In this document: positions 30,732-39,112 of the stretch, in pieces | Numbering within the stretch: position 1 is the first letter of the stretch | Layout: each line of letters begins with the position of its first letter | Assembly (NCBI RefSeq): GCF_016278365.1 | Contig: NZ_JADQBZ010000007.1 | Location: forward strand, 124,001-188,000 | Reading direction: 5' to 3' | DNA: 64,000 nt | From: Methanolobus sp. | GTDB lineage: Archaea > Halobacteriota > Methanosarcinia > Methanosarcinales > Methanosarcinaceae | Position numbers and translations under genes: made by a program | Notes under the pieces: generated by a model | Database searches by the model: none | What the model was told of the DNA's origin: nothing | What the model saw: the letters and a program-made list of their open reading frames with translations, nothing else

Positions 30732-31022
30732 TCATTCTATTTCGAGTTCCAGACCACCTATGACCCCGGTCACTGCATTGAATATCAATGCGGTGATCAC
30801 ACCACCAATAAAGCCAAGCACACCATAGAAAATAGGTAATGCAATGATTGCCCATACTCCAAATAACATTCCTCCGGCTCCCTGACTGTACATCATGGAG
30901 CCCACTGTCAGGGAAGTAAGAGTTATGATAACTCCAAATATCAGACCCATTACTGCATAGATCACTCCCGTGATCTTCCCAAGTGAAAGCACACCAATCT
31001 TTCTCACGAATTTCTTCACCAT
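30732..31022 (-). CDS. Small multi-TM membrane protein, paralogue of 26937..27227
   Basis: MVKKFVRKIGVLSLGKITGVIYAVMGLIFG...VTGVIGGLELEIE. Confidence 0.85.
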   Translation of the reverse strand: MVKKFVRKIGVLSLGKITGVIYAVMGLIFGVIITLTSLTVGSMMYSQGAGGMLFGVWAIIALPIFYGVLGFIGGVITALIFNAVTGVIGGLELEIE

Positions 31023-31432
31023 AAAATAAACCCTCCATTAGTATATTCTTTAATAGTAGTTTAAAAATATATCTGGCAGGGAGGATTGCAGAGGAGCGGG
31101 GAATCAGGACGGTATAGCTGTCATTGGGTGCTTTAGGGGAGAGGGGGCGGTTTGATTACGGGTCGGTGAGAAAGGAGGGGATGAAAGAGAGGTTGAAGTA
31201 AGTAATTCTGTAGAATTCCCTCATTCACCATTGACAAACAAAGAACAACACAACCCCGCCCACCGGAGGCGGCACATTCCCTTGCTGCCGTACTGAAGAC
31301 TATTGAATTAATGCCAGTTGTCAAGTCGCAAAAGATGAGCAAAAGAAGATTATGCAATCTTGGTACTTACTACATTGTTCAATCCTTCAAAAGCACCCCT
31401 TGTCGAGATGAAAGTTTGGTCAGCTAAATCGT

Positions 31433-31771
31433 TTACCTGTCCTCCAGGATTCTCCGTGTTTCCAATTCTAAATCCGGGAGGTAGTTTTCGATTATGTCCC
31501 ATACTATATCCATGTCGATGCCAAAATATTCGTGTATCAGGATGTTTCTCAATCCCACTATCCTTTTCCATGGGATATGGGAATAATTATATCTGGTTTC
31601 AGGAGGGATTTTGCCTGCAGCTTCTCCAATGATCTCAAGATTGCGGACAACCGCATCAACCCGCATCTCGTCTTCCAGAAATTCCTCAAGAGTGATATTC
31701 TCCACATACCTTTGAATTTTCTCAATTGCTGCAAGCATATCTGCAAAGAAAACCAGTTGGTCTCTAGGCAT
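31433..31771 (-). CDS. hepT: HepT-like (DUF86) HEPN-domain toxin
   Basis: RNILIHEYFGIDMDIVW contains the RX4H HEPN motif; overlaps an MNT-type gene. Confidence 0.9.
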   Translation of the reverse strand: MPRDQLVFFADMLAAIEKIQRYVENITLEEFLEDEMRVDAVVRNLEIIGEAAGKIPPETRYNYSHIPWKRIVGLRNILIHEYFGIDMDIVWDIIENYLPDLELETRRILEDR

Positions 31772-32048
31772 AAACAGCCTCTTTCAGGATATGCTCTCTT
31801 AGCCGTGGCTTTATGGCTGTCTCAATGACAAGGTCCACGTCTCTTCCAAAGAGTTCTTCAAGATAGAACTTAAGTTCCATATAATTACCAAAGGTCTTTT
31901 GGCCTTCTTTGAATTCCACAAGGATATCAACATCACTATCTCTGTGTTCCTCTCCTCTTGCAAAAGAACCGAAAACACCCACTTTTTTGACACCAAAACG
32001 CTCCATTATCACGTTCTCGTGTTCTCTTAACATCCCGAGGGCATCCAT
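31764..32048 (-). CDS. mntA: MntA-like minimal nucleotidyltransferase antitoxin
   Basis: VFGSFARGEEHRDSDVDILVEF (GSxxRG...DxD). Confidence 0.92.
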   Translation of the reverse strand: MDALGMLREHENVIMERFGVKKVGVFGSFARGEEHRDSDVDILVEFKEGQKTFGNYMELKFYLEELFGRDVDLVIETAIKPRLREHILKEAVYA

Positions 32049-32078
32049 AATTATTACTCACCGACAAAGTTTAAATCG

Positions 32079-32210
32079 TTAACCCTGAACATGGCAGAAA
32101 CCGGTTGATTTTAATCTGCAGCCGGGATTCCGGTATAGTTCTGCTGCTTCCTTAAGATTAGCAATGGCCTCCGCAATATCCTTATCGATGTCTATCGCTT
32201 CTGGACACAT
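32079..32210 (-). pseudogene. Possible HicB-like remnant
   Basis: MCPEAIDIDKDIAEAIANLKEAAELY resembles the HicB 'CPE...EALANLKEAIELY' core; truncated. Confidence 0.4.
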
Positions 32211-32366
32211 TTCTTTGCGCCGGATGATCTGAAACCGATGCTTGAACCGGAAGGCTTTGAGGACATCGAATGTTTTGATGATGTGTTGCCGGAGATCGAT
32301 ATGTGGAACGGAAGGAATATGCTGTTCTGTAAGGAGAGGAAGGTTGTTGGGAGAATAGATGCTTGA
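32190..32366 (+). pseudogene. Possible C-terminal remnant of a SAM-dependent methyltransferase
   Basis: VYRFWTHFFAPDDLKPMLEPEGFEDIECFDDVLPEIDMWNGRNMLFCKERKVVGRIDA*; no intact upstream gene. Confidence 0.45.
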
Positions 32367-32452
32367 GAGCATCTAGTTCCTTTATTATAGCTCTATAAAT
32401 TAAGATGGCATCAATCAAAAAGTTGATATTGTAATATCCAAATTATAAAATC

Positions 32453-35056
32453 ATGAATGAAAAAAAAGTGAGTTTCAAGAAAATCTCATCAAGTACATAT
32501 AAACCAACTAATCCAGAGGTATTATGGCGCGATTTAACTAAAAAAAATAGGAATCCTACAATTGAAAGTCTGTGGTCACATCAAGCTGATATTCTTAGGG
32601 ACTATATGGACAATATAGAAGCAAAGGATGTTGCACTTGAACTGCCAACAGGGAGTGGAAAAACTCTAGTTGGTCTTTTAATTGGAGAGTATCGAAGGGT
32701 TGTAAATAATGAAAGAATATTATATCTTTGTCCCACTAAGCAGCTAGTATTTCAAGTCTTAGAAAAAGCAACTGGATACAATATTAAAGCACATGCTTTT
32801 GTAGGGACTCAAAGAGAGTATAATGTAGAAAACTTTAATGATTTTTTAAGTGCTGATGCTATTGCAGTCTCTACATATAGTGCATTGTTTAACTATGGTA
32901 AATATTTTAGTGATGCTAATGTAATTATTTGTGACGATGCTCACGGAGCCGAAAGTTACATTTCTTCGATGTGGTCTTTAAATATAAGTTCTTTTCATGA
33001 TTTATACAATGAAATTATCAACCTTTTTCAAGATGTTTTGCCCAAAGCATTTGTCGACTCATTATATACCTCATCGACTACTCGAAAAAAAACTATCGAA
33101 AAAGTACATAATCATCATTTTTATGAAAGGGTTGACCGATTAGAAGAATTACTATCTACTAATCTTTCACGTGATCAGCCAAATTTATATTATCCCTATC
33201 TTTCTATTCAAGATAATTTAGCAGCATGCAACATGTACGTCTCACCGTCTGAAATTTTAATTAGACCTTGGATTCCACCTACCCTTTCCCATGATTCTTT
33301 TATTTCTGCTACTCAAAGAATCTATATGTCAGCTACCCTAGGAAAAGGTGGAGAATTAGAAAGAATAATAGGTATGCCTGAAATTAGAAAGTTGAGTGTT
33401 CCAGCAGGTTGGGATAAACAAGGTTCAGGGAGGCGATTTTTTGTATTGCCCGATAATAAATACAAAATGAATGAATACATTCATTTCATAGCCGACAATA
33501 TCAATAAACGTGATAGAACTCTAATTTTATGTCCTGATAATCAAACAGCTGACCTAATAAAATATTCCCTAGGAGAATGTGGAGTAAGTCACACATATTA
33601 TACCGCTGAGGATATAGAGGAATCATTGGATGCTTTTGTCGCAGATGATCATGCTATTCTTCTATTAACAAATAGATATGATGGAATCGATCTTGCTGAC
33701 GAAGCATGCAGGCAGTTGATTATAGCAGGGTTGCCCGCTGCTGCAAATTTACAAGAGCGATTTTTATTATCACGTTTAGGAATTATTTCCATTCTAAAAG
33801 ATCGCATTAGGACTCGTTTTACTCAAGCATCTGGAAGGTGTACTAGAGGAGCATCTGACTATTCAGTTGTGATTCCAATAACTCAAGATCTTTTTAAGTA
33901 TTGTCAGACTAAGGAAAACCGTGATGAAATGCATCCTGAACTCCATGCAGAATTAAAATTCGGACTGCAGCAAAGTAAAGAATATGAATTGGATGACCTT
34001 TCAGAATTAATTGATTTATTCATGGAACATGGGGAAGATTGGGAAAGTGCAGAAGAATCAATAAAAGAATTTAGAGATGATTTAGAAATTGTAGAAGATA
34101 ATAGAAGCATAGTTCTTAATTCTATTGTAAAGGATGAAGTATTATTCCAAAACAATTTATGGAACAAACATTATGATGATGCTTTTATTCAAGCTCGTAA
34201 GATAATAGATAGACTATCAGGAGATGATTTCTCTGATTATAGAGCTTTGTGGAGTTATTTTGCTGGAAATGCTGCATTACTACAATATCATAAGGCAAAT
34301 GACACTACCTACTTAGATTCATGCGATACATTTTATACCATGGCTAAGAAATCTGCAAGAACAATTAGCTGGTTTGCAAATTTGCGTTCCCCAAAGCGAT
34401 TGACTGATGATATTGATTTAGACGCACTATCGGGTTATGCAATAGAACATATTATTGCAAAAATAAATAAACTTGGTTTAGTTGGTCCTAAGTTCAATAC
34501 TAAAATGAAAAACATAAAAGATTTAATTTCAGCAGATTCAGCAAATGAATTTGAAATGGGTTTGACAAATCTAGGTGAGTTATTAGGTTTTGAAACGGAC
34601 CATCCTGGACAAACAGCTGATCCCGATAGCATCTGGATGTTAAATAATAATGTTCTAGTATTGTTTGAAGCTAAAAGTGATGAGAAAGAAGAGGGAGATA
34701 TTTTTGTCCGAACTTGTAGACAAGCCCGTGGTCATTACGAGTGGGCAAAACATAATATTTCAAATTATGATGAGTTTGAAATAAAAATATGTGTCGTTAT
34801 CTCTAAAAAACCCACTTTATCTAATGATGCAATTGCACAATCAAATGATTTGTACTATGTTAATATTGACGAAATACGCCATATATTTGAAACGGTTTCA
34901 GGGATTTTAAGTAGAATACGTTCGCAATCAAATAAAGTTAATGATGATAAAATAAGAATTAAATTGTATGAAGAATTAAAGGCCGCAGACTTAGACCCTG
35001 AATGCTTGATTGCTAAACTCAATAAAACACCACTTAAAAGTTTGAGTGAAACGTAA
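32453..35056 (+). CDS. DEAD/DEAH-type superfamily 2 helicase with C-terminal PD-(D/E)XK nuclease-like domain
   Basis: LPTGSGKTLVGLL (motif I), VIICDDAHGAES (motif II), YMSATLG (III); C-terminus ADPDSIWMLNNNVLVLFEAKSDE...RQARGHYEW. Visibly AT-rich relative to neighbours. Confidence 0.82.
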   Translation: MNEKKVSFKKISSSTYKPTNPEVLWRDLTKKNRNPTIESLWSHQADILRDYMDNIEAKDVALELPTGSGKTLVGLLIGEYRRVVNNERILYLCPTKQLVFQVLEKATGYNIKAHAFVGTQREYNVENFNDFLSADAIAVSTYSALFNYGKYFSDANVIICDDAHGAESYISSMWSLNISSFHDLYNEIINLFQDVLPKAFVDSLYTSSTTRKKTIEKVHNHHFYERVDRLEELLSTNLSRDQPNLYYPYLSIQDNLAACNMYVSPSEILIRPWIPPTLSHDSFISATQRIYMSATLGKGGELERIIGMPEIRKLSVPAGWDKQGSGRRFFVLPDNKYKMNEYIHFIADNINKRDRTLILCPDNQTADLIKYSLGECGVSHTYYTAEDIEESLDAFVADDHAILLLTNRYDGIDLADEACRQLIIAGLPAAANLQERFLLSRLGIISILKDRIRTRFTQASGRCTRGASDYSVVIPITQDLFKYCQTKENRDEMHPELHAELKFGLQQSKEYELDDLSELIDLFMEHGEDWESAEESIKEFRDDLEIVEDNRSIVLNSIVKDEVLFQNNLWNKHYDDAFIQARKIIDRLSGDDFSDYRALWSYFAGNAALLQYHKANDTTYLDSCDTFYTMAKKSARTISWFANLRSPKRLTDDIDLDALSGYAIEHIIAKINKLGLVGPKFNTKMKNIKDLISADSANEFEMGLTNLGELLGFETDHPGQTADPDSIWMLNNNVLVLFEAKSDEKEEGDIFVRTCRQARGHYEWAKHNISNYDEFEIKICVVISKKPTLSNDAIAQSNDLYYVNIDEIRHIFETVSGILSRIRSQSNKVNDDKIRIKLYEELKAADLDPECLIAKLNKTPLKSLSET

Positions 35057-35069
35057 ATAACCCAAACCC

Positions 35070-35076
35070 TTAAATA
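35070..35076 (+). promoter_or_regulatory. TATA box (TTAAATA) for leaderless leader-peptide transcript
   Basis: TTAAATA ends 25 nt before ATG 35101, the spacing expected for a start site at the ATG. Confidence 0.6.
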
Positions 35077-35100
35077 CCACCTCTCCCGAACTCATACCTA

Positions 35101-35169
35101 ATGTCAAATCCTACCACAGCTCACACTGTATTCAACGTGTCCGTAGTAGTGGTAGTACTGTCAGCTTGA
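35101..35169 (+). CDS. Valine-rich putative regulatory leader peptide MSNPTTAHTVFNVSVVVVVLSA*
   Basis: 22 codons with 7 Val (five consecutive) and Leu, upstream of an acetolactate-synthase-like gene, followed by a hairpin and T-run. Confidence 0.7.
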   Translation: MSNPTTAHTVFNVSVVVVVLSA

Positions 35170-35210
35170 GCAAGAAAAAGAAACTTTTCAGGCTCAAGTG
35201 CGCTGTTTTT
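35162..35210 (+). promoter_or_regulatory. Attenuator-like hairpin plus T-run
   Basis: CTTGAGC (35165-35171)/GCTCAAG (35192-35198), inner GAAAA/TTTTC, outer CAG/CTG, then TTTTT (35206-35210). Confidence 0.65.
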
Positions 35211-35262
35211 GGTTCTTTACTGATTAGTGTATCCTGTGCCGGGATCGTTTCTTTCACGGAGA

Positions 35263-37074
35263 ATGAAAATGGAAGAAATGAATGGAGCAGAAATTTTAGT
35301 TAAATGCCTGGAGGACCTCGGGGTCAGACACATCTTTGGTTATACGGGAGCGGCGATACTGCCGGTGTTCCATGCCCTTGAGAAGAGTGATATCGGGATA
35401 ATCATCAATTCCAATGAGCAGTCGGCGGCGTTCAGTGCAGCCGGTTATTCCCGGTCGAGCAGCGAGGTCGGTGTAGCCATAGTCACATCCGGACCTGCAA
35501 TTACCAACACGCTCACCAGCGTTGCGGATGCCTATGGTGATAGCATTCCCATGCTTGTAATTGCAGGGCAGGTCCCGGAGCATAAGATAGGCACCGACTC
35601 GTTCCAGCACATCAACGTCAAGGGCATTTTCGGGGAGGCTGCAAAGAAGGTCATACAGGTATCGAATGATGATGACCTTGAGTCGATCATCAAGGACGCA
35701 TACTACTTTGCCAGGTCGGGAAAACCCGGGCCTGTTGTCATAGATGTTCCGCTGGACAAGCAGCAGAAGATGCATGAGTACCGGGACATGAACGTCATGA
35801 GGTTCGAGGAGAGTTATCATGACGACAGGCACCTGTGCGAGGAACAATGCGCAGAGTTCTTCCGGCTGCTGCTCAACTCCAAAAAGCCACTGCTCTACCT
35901 GGGCGGTGGCCTGAACTCGGAAGCAGGAAGCAAGGCCATCCGGGAGTTCAACGAACGCTTCAACATTCCCTCGGTCAACACCCTCCTGGCAAAGGGCGTC
36001 GTTGACGAACGGAATGAACTCAACCTCGGGATGCTGGGCATGTTCGGCACACCGTATGCCAATATGCTCATCCAGGAGAACGACTTCTTCTTCGCCATCG
36101 GGGTCCGGTGGGATGACAGGGTCGCGGAGAAGGTCGGGTTCGCGATAGGCACCGACATAGCCTACATCGATATCAATCCCGAGAAGATGCACCAGATAAA
36201 GATCGAGCGCGGCCCGAAATTCACATTCATCGGTGATGCTGCTACAGCCATCCGGGACCTGCTCAATTATGCGAAAAGGTACAGCATCACCTTGGATATA
36301 CACGAGTGGCAGGAGCGTGCCAGATTCCTGAAGAGGTCCTGGCCCTTGGATTATAACAGAGAATCCAAGAAAATACAATCTGCCGAGGTCATGGCCCTGC
36401 TTGCAAACTATGTTGACGGCAACACAAAGATAACCACAGGTGTCGGTAACCACCAGATGCTTGCGGCCCAGTACCTGCCAATGCAGAAGGCCAAGTCCTT
36501 CATGACATCAGGCTCTTTCGGAACAATGGGTTTTTCCCTTCCCACAGCCATCGGTGTCTGCTATGCCAACCCGGATGCAAGGGTCATTGCAATAGATGGT
36601 GACGGCAGCCTGAAAATGAACATGGGGGAACTGCACACTATTGCGTCACTGGACCTGCCCGTCAGGATACTAATGCTGAACAACCAGAGTGATGGCATGG
36701 TCCAGAATCTGCAGGATGCAGCTTACGGGGGAGCCAGGACAGGAACACAGAGACCGAAAGATGTTTGCTTCGCCGATATCGCAAGGTCCTTTGGCTTCAG
36801 TTACACAGCAAGAGTAAAGGACAGAAGTGATCTGAAAGAGAGTATCGAAACCTTCCTGAGTTCAGAAGGACCCTGTTTCCTGGAAGTCTGCACTGACAGC
36901 GAGGAGGTCCTTTACCCTAAGGTTCCTGCCGGAGGAGCTTATAAGGACATGATCCTTGGGCCTTACATAAAACAGGTATCTTCCACTTCGGCTTGTGATC
37001 GGTCAGATCTGTCCGAAAGACCTGATTTGTTAAAAGCAGATGGTATCTCTGTTAATATATCAAACATTGAGTAG
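35263..37074 (+). CDS. Acetolactate synthase large subunit-like ThDP-dependent enzyme
   Basis: GVRHIFGYTGAAILPVFHAL, INSNEQSAAFSAAGYSR, GDGSLKMNMGELHTIASLDLPVRILMLNN. Confidence 0.88.
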   Translation: MKMEEMNGAEILVKCLEDLGVRHIFGYTGAAILPVFHALEKSDIGIIINSNEQSAAFSAAGYSRSSSEVGVAIVTSGPAITNTLTSVADAYGDSIPMLVIAGQVPEHKIGTDSFQHINVKGIFGEAAKKVIQVSNDDDLESIIKDAYYFARSGKPGPVVIDVPLDKQQKMHEYRDMNVMRFEESYHDDRHLCEEQCAEFFRLLLNSKKPLLYLGGGLNSEAGSKAIREFNERFNIPSVNTLLAKGVVDERNELNLGMLGMFGTPYANMLIQENDFFFAIGVRWDDRVAEKVGFAIGTDIAYIDINPEKMHQIKIERGPKFTFIGDAATAIRDLLNYAKRYSITLDIHEWQERARFLKRSWPLDYNRESKKIQSAEVMALLANYVDGNTKITTGVGNHQMLAAQYLPMQKAKSFMTSGSFGTMGFSLPTAIGVCYANPDARVIAIDGDGSLKMNMGELHTIASLDLPVRILMLNNQSDGMVQNLQDAAYGGARTGTQRPKDVCFADIARSFGFSYTARVKDRSDLKESIETFLSSEGPCFLEVCTDSEEVLYPKVPAGGAYKDMILGPYIKQVSSTSACDRSDLSERPDLLKADGISVNISNIE

Positions 37075-37187
37075 TCTCAGGAAACTGGCCCTGCAGACTA
37101 TATCTAAGTCTGTAGAGGCATGTTTCCTGCTTGAACGACCACCTGTACAGTCAAGCAGGGACGGAACAACAATTCATTTTCAATTGT

Positions 37188-38474
37188 TCACATTTCCCTG
37201 TTATCGATGACTCTCCTGCTCTTCTTTTCACTGCGAGGCAGCGCTCCCATTGCCACACATTCCACTTCAACACTGACACCTATGAGATCCTGGAAGGCCT
37301 TGTCGAGTTTCTTTGCCTTTACCCTGCAGTTCTCGAGGTCATCCGCATGCTCGATCTCGACCCTGAAAAACATGGTGTCCCTGCCGGCATCCCTTTCAAG
37401 GATTATCTGGTACTCGCTACTCACACCTTCAACCCTGTGAATGACATCCTCTATCTGTCCGGGGTAGACATTCACACCTTTTATCTTGATGCGGTCATCG
37501 GTACGCCCCAGAAGGCGGTCTATGCGCGGGAAAGGACATCCGCATTTGCACGGCTCGGGCAATATGCGTGTGAGGTCCCTTGTCCTGTAGCGGATCAACG
37601 GGGCACCTTCTTTGGTCAGCGTGGTTATTACCAGCTCACCAAGGGTGCCATCGGGCAGGCTCTCCCCCGTGACCGGGTCAATTACCTCAAAGAGCAGGTG
37701 GTCGGACCAGTAATGAAGACCATCATGCAGCGAGCAATCCAGGGCAATACCCGGTCCGTATATCTCGGTCAGGCCGAAGATATCATAGGTATCAATCCCA
37801 AGTTCATCCTCGATGCGAGCCCGCATTTTGGGACTCCAGCGTTCGGAACCTATAATACCGACCTTCAGGTTTATTTTGTCCTTGAGGTCTCTTTTGCTGA
37901 TCTCCTCTGCAAGCAGGAGGGCATAGGAAGAGGTGCTTGCAAGTGCCGTGGACTTCAGATCAAGCATCATCTGCAACTGTTTTTCGGTATTTCCCGGACC
38001 CATGGGAACAGCCATGGCCCCCAGACGCTCCGCACCTGCCTGAAACCCGATGCCTGCAGTCCACAACCCGTATCCGGGTGTTATCTGTATCCGGTCCTGA
38101 TCTGTAAGTCCCGCCAGCCGATAGCAGCGCATCATCATATCCGCCCACACCTCCACATCATTCTTAGTGTAAGGGATAATGACCGGGCTGCCGGTGGTAC
38201 CCGAAGACGAATGTATCCTCACGATCTTCTCGTCCGGCACGGCCTGCAGACCCAGAGGATAGGCATCCCTCAGTTCTTCCTTTGTGGTAAGCGGGAGCTT
38301 TGTTATATCTTGCAGGGTGTTTATCTGGCCTATATCAATCCCTTCCCTCCGGAACTTCTCCTGATAAAAGGGACTCCCCTGCATAACTCTTTGAAGAAGA
38401 TCCTTTAACTTGACAGTTCTTTCCTCCACTGATATACCCAGGTCCCGGACATCAATTTCATGACAATTACACAT
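37188..38474 (-). CDS. Phenylacetate--CoA ligase family (AMP-forming)
   Basis: VRIHSSSGTTGSPVIIPYTKND, IFGLTEIYGPGIALDC, GRTDDRIKIKGVNVYPGQIEDV. Confidence 0.93.
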   Translation of the reverse strand: MCNCHEIDVRDLGISVEERTVKLKDLLQRVMQGSPFYQEKFRREGIDIGQINTLQDITKLPLTTKEELRDAYPLGLQAVPDEKIVRIHSSSGTTGSPVIIPYTKNDVEVWADMMMRCYRLAGLTDQDRIQITPGYGLWTAGIGFQAGAERLGAMAVPMGPGNTEKQLQMMLDLKSTALASTSSYALLLAEEISKRDLKDKINLKVGIIGSERWSPKMRARIEDELGIDTYDIFGLTEIYGPGIALDCSLHDGLHYWSDHLLFEVIDPVTGESLPDGTLGELVITTLTKEGAPLIRYRTRDLTRILPEPCKCGCPFPRIDRLLGRTDDRIKIKGVNVYPGQIEDVIHRVEGVSSEYQIILERDAGRDTMFFRVEIEHADDLENCRVKAKKLDKAFQDLIGVSVEVECVAMGALPRSEKKSRRVIDNREM

Positions 38475-38479
38475 TCATC

Positions 38480-39112
38480 TCACCTTGTCTCATTGGACGC
38501 TGCGGATTCCATACCCATTCCCTTTGTGTAAGAGATACTTTCAATGGCCATGTCAAACACGCTGCGATTAACGTCCCTGTATTTTTCCGGTATCATTTTC
38601 TCAAGCACATCCCACAGGTATTCCTGTGAGAACGGTAGCAGACCCGCACCTGCTGCAGCTGCTATCATGGCAACGTTCGCCGCCTTGTAGGTCCCTGCAT
38701 CCTTTGCAAGCCGGGTGAAATCGGCAGAGATGATATTCGGACAATTGTCATTAAGGAATCCGATGAGCCTGTCAGGGTTGTATTCCTCACTTCCTCTGCC
38801 CTGAGTAGATGGCAATATAGCGTGTCCGTTCACCACGACACTGCCGCCCTTGCGCAGATAACGAAGGTTTCTGGCGGCTTCTGCGGGTTCAAGTCCTATG
38901 ATGAGGTCGGCAGTTCCCTGCGGTATGAGCGAGCCGTACACATCATCCCCTATCCTCACATGGCTTGTAACGGAACCCTCCCTCTGGGCCATGCCTATTG
39001 TCTCAGCTGTAGCCACATGGAAACCTGCATCCATGGCCGCGGTGGCAAGCAGGCGGGAAGCCAACACAACACCCTGGCCACCCACGCCTGCAATAAGAAT
39101 ATCGAATTTCAT
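38480..39112 (-). CDS. iorB: Indolepyruvate:ferredoxin oxidoreductase beta subunit
   Basis: MKFDILIAGVGGQGVVLASRLLATAAMDAG; start trimmed to MKFD which overlaps iorA stop. Confidence 0.93.
   Translation of the reverse strand: MKFDILIAGVGGQGVVLASRLLATAAMDAGFHVATAETIGMAQREGSVTSHVRIGDDVYGSLIPQGTADLIIGLEPAEAARNLRYLRKGGSVVVNGHAILPSTQGRGSEEYNPDRLIGFLNDNCPNIISADFTRLAKDAGTYKAANVAMIAAAAGAGLLPFSQEYLWDVLEKMIPEKYRDVNRSVFDMAIESISYTKGMGMESAASNETR

Noticed and set aside
32079-32372. 97-aa minus-strand ORF as a real gene
   Set aside because: N-terminal half is antisense to a methyltransferase fragment; only the C-terminal ~43 aa resemble HicB, so treated as remnants.
35296-36453. 385-aa minus-strand ORF inside the ALS-like gene
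   Set aside because: Antisense shadow of a well-conserved ThDP enzyme; no recognisable motifs.
37131-38408. 425-aa plus-strand ORF opposite paaK
   Set aside because: Antisense shadow; the minus strand encodes a clear adenylate-forming ligase.
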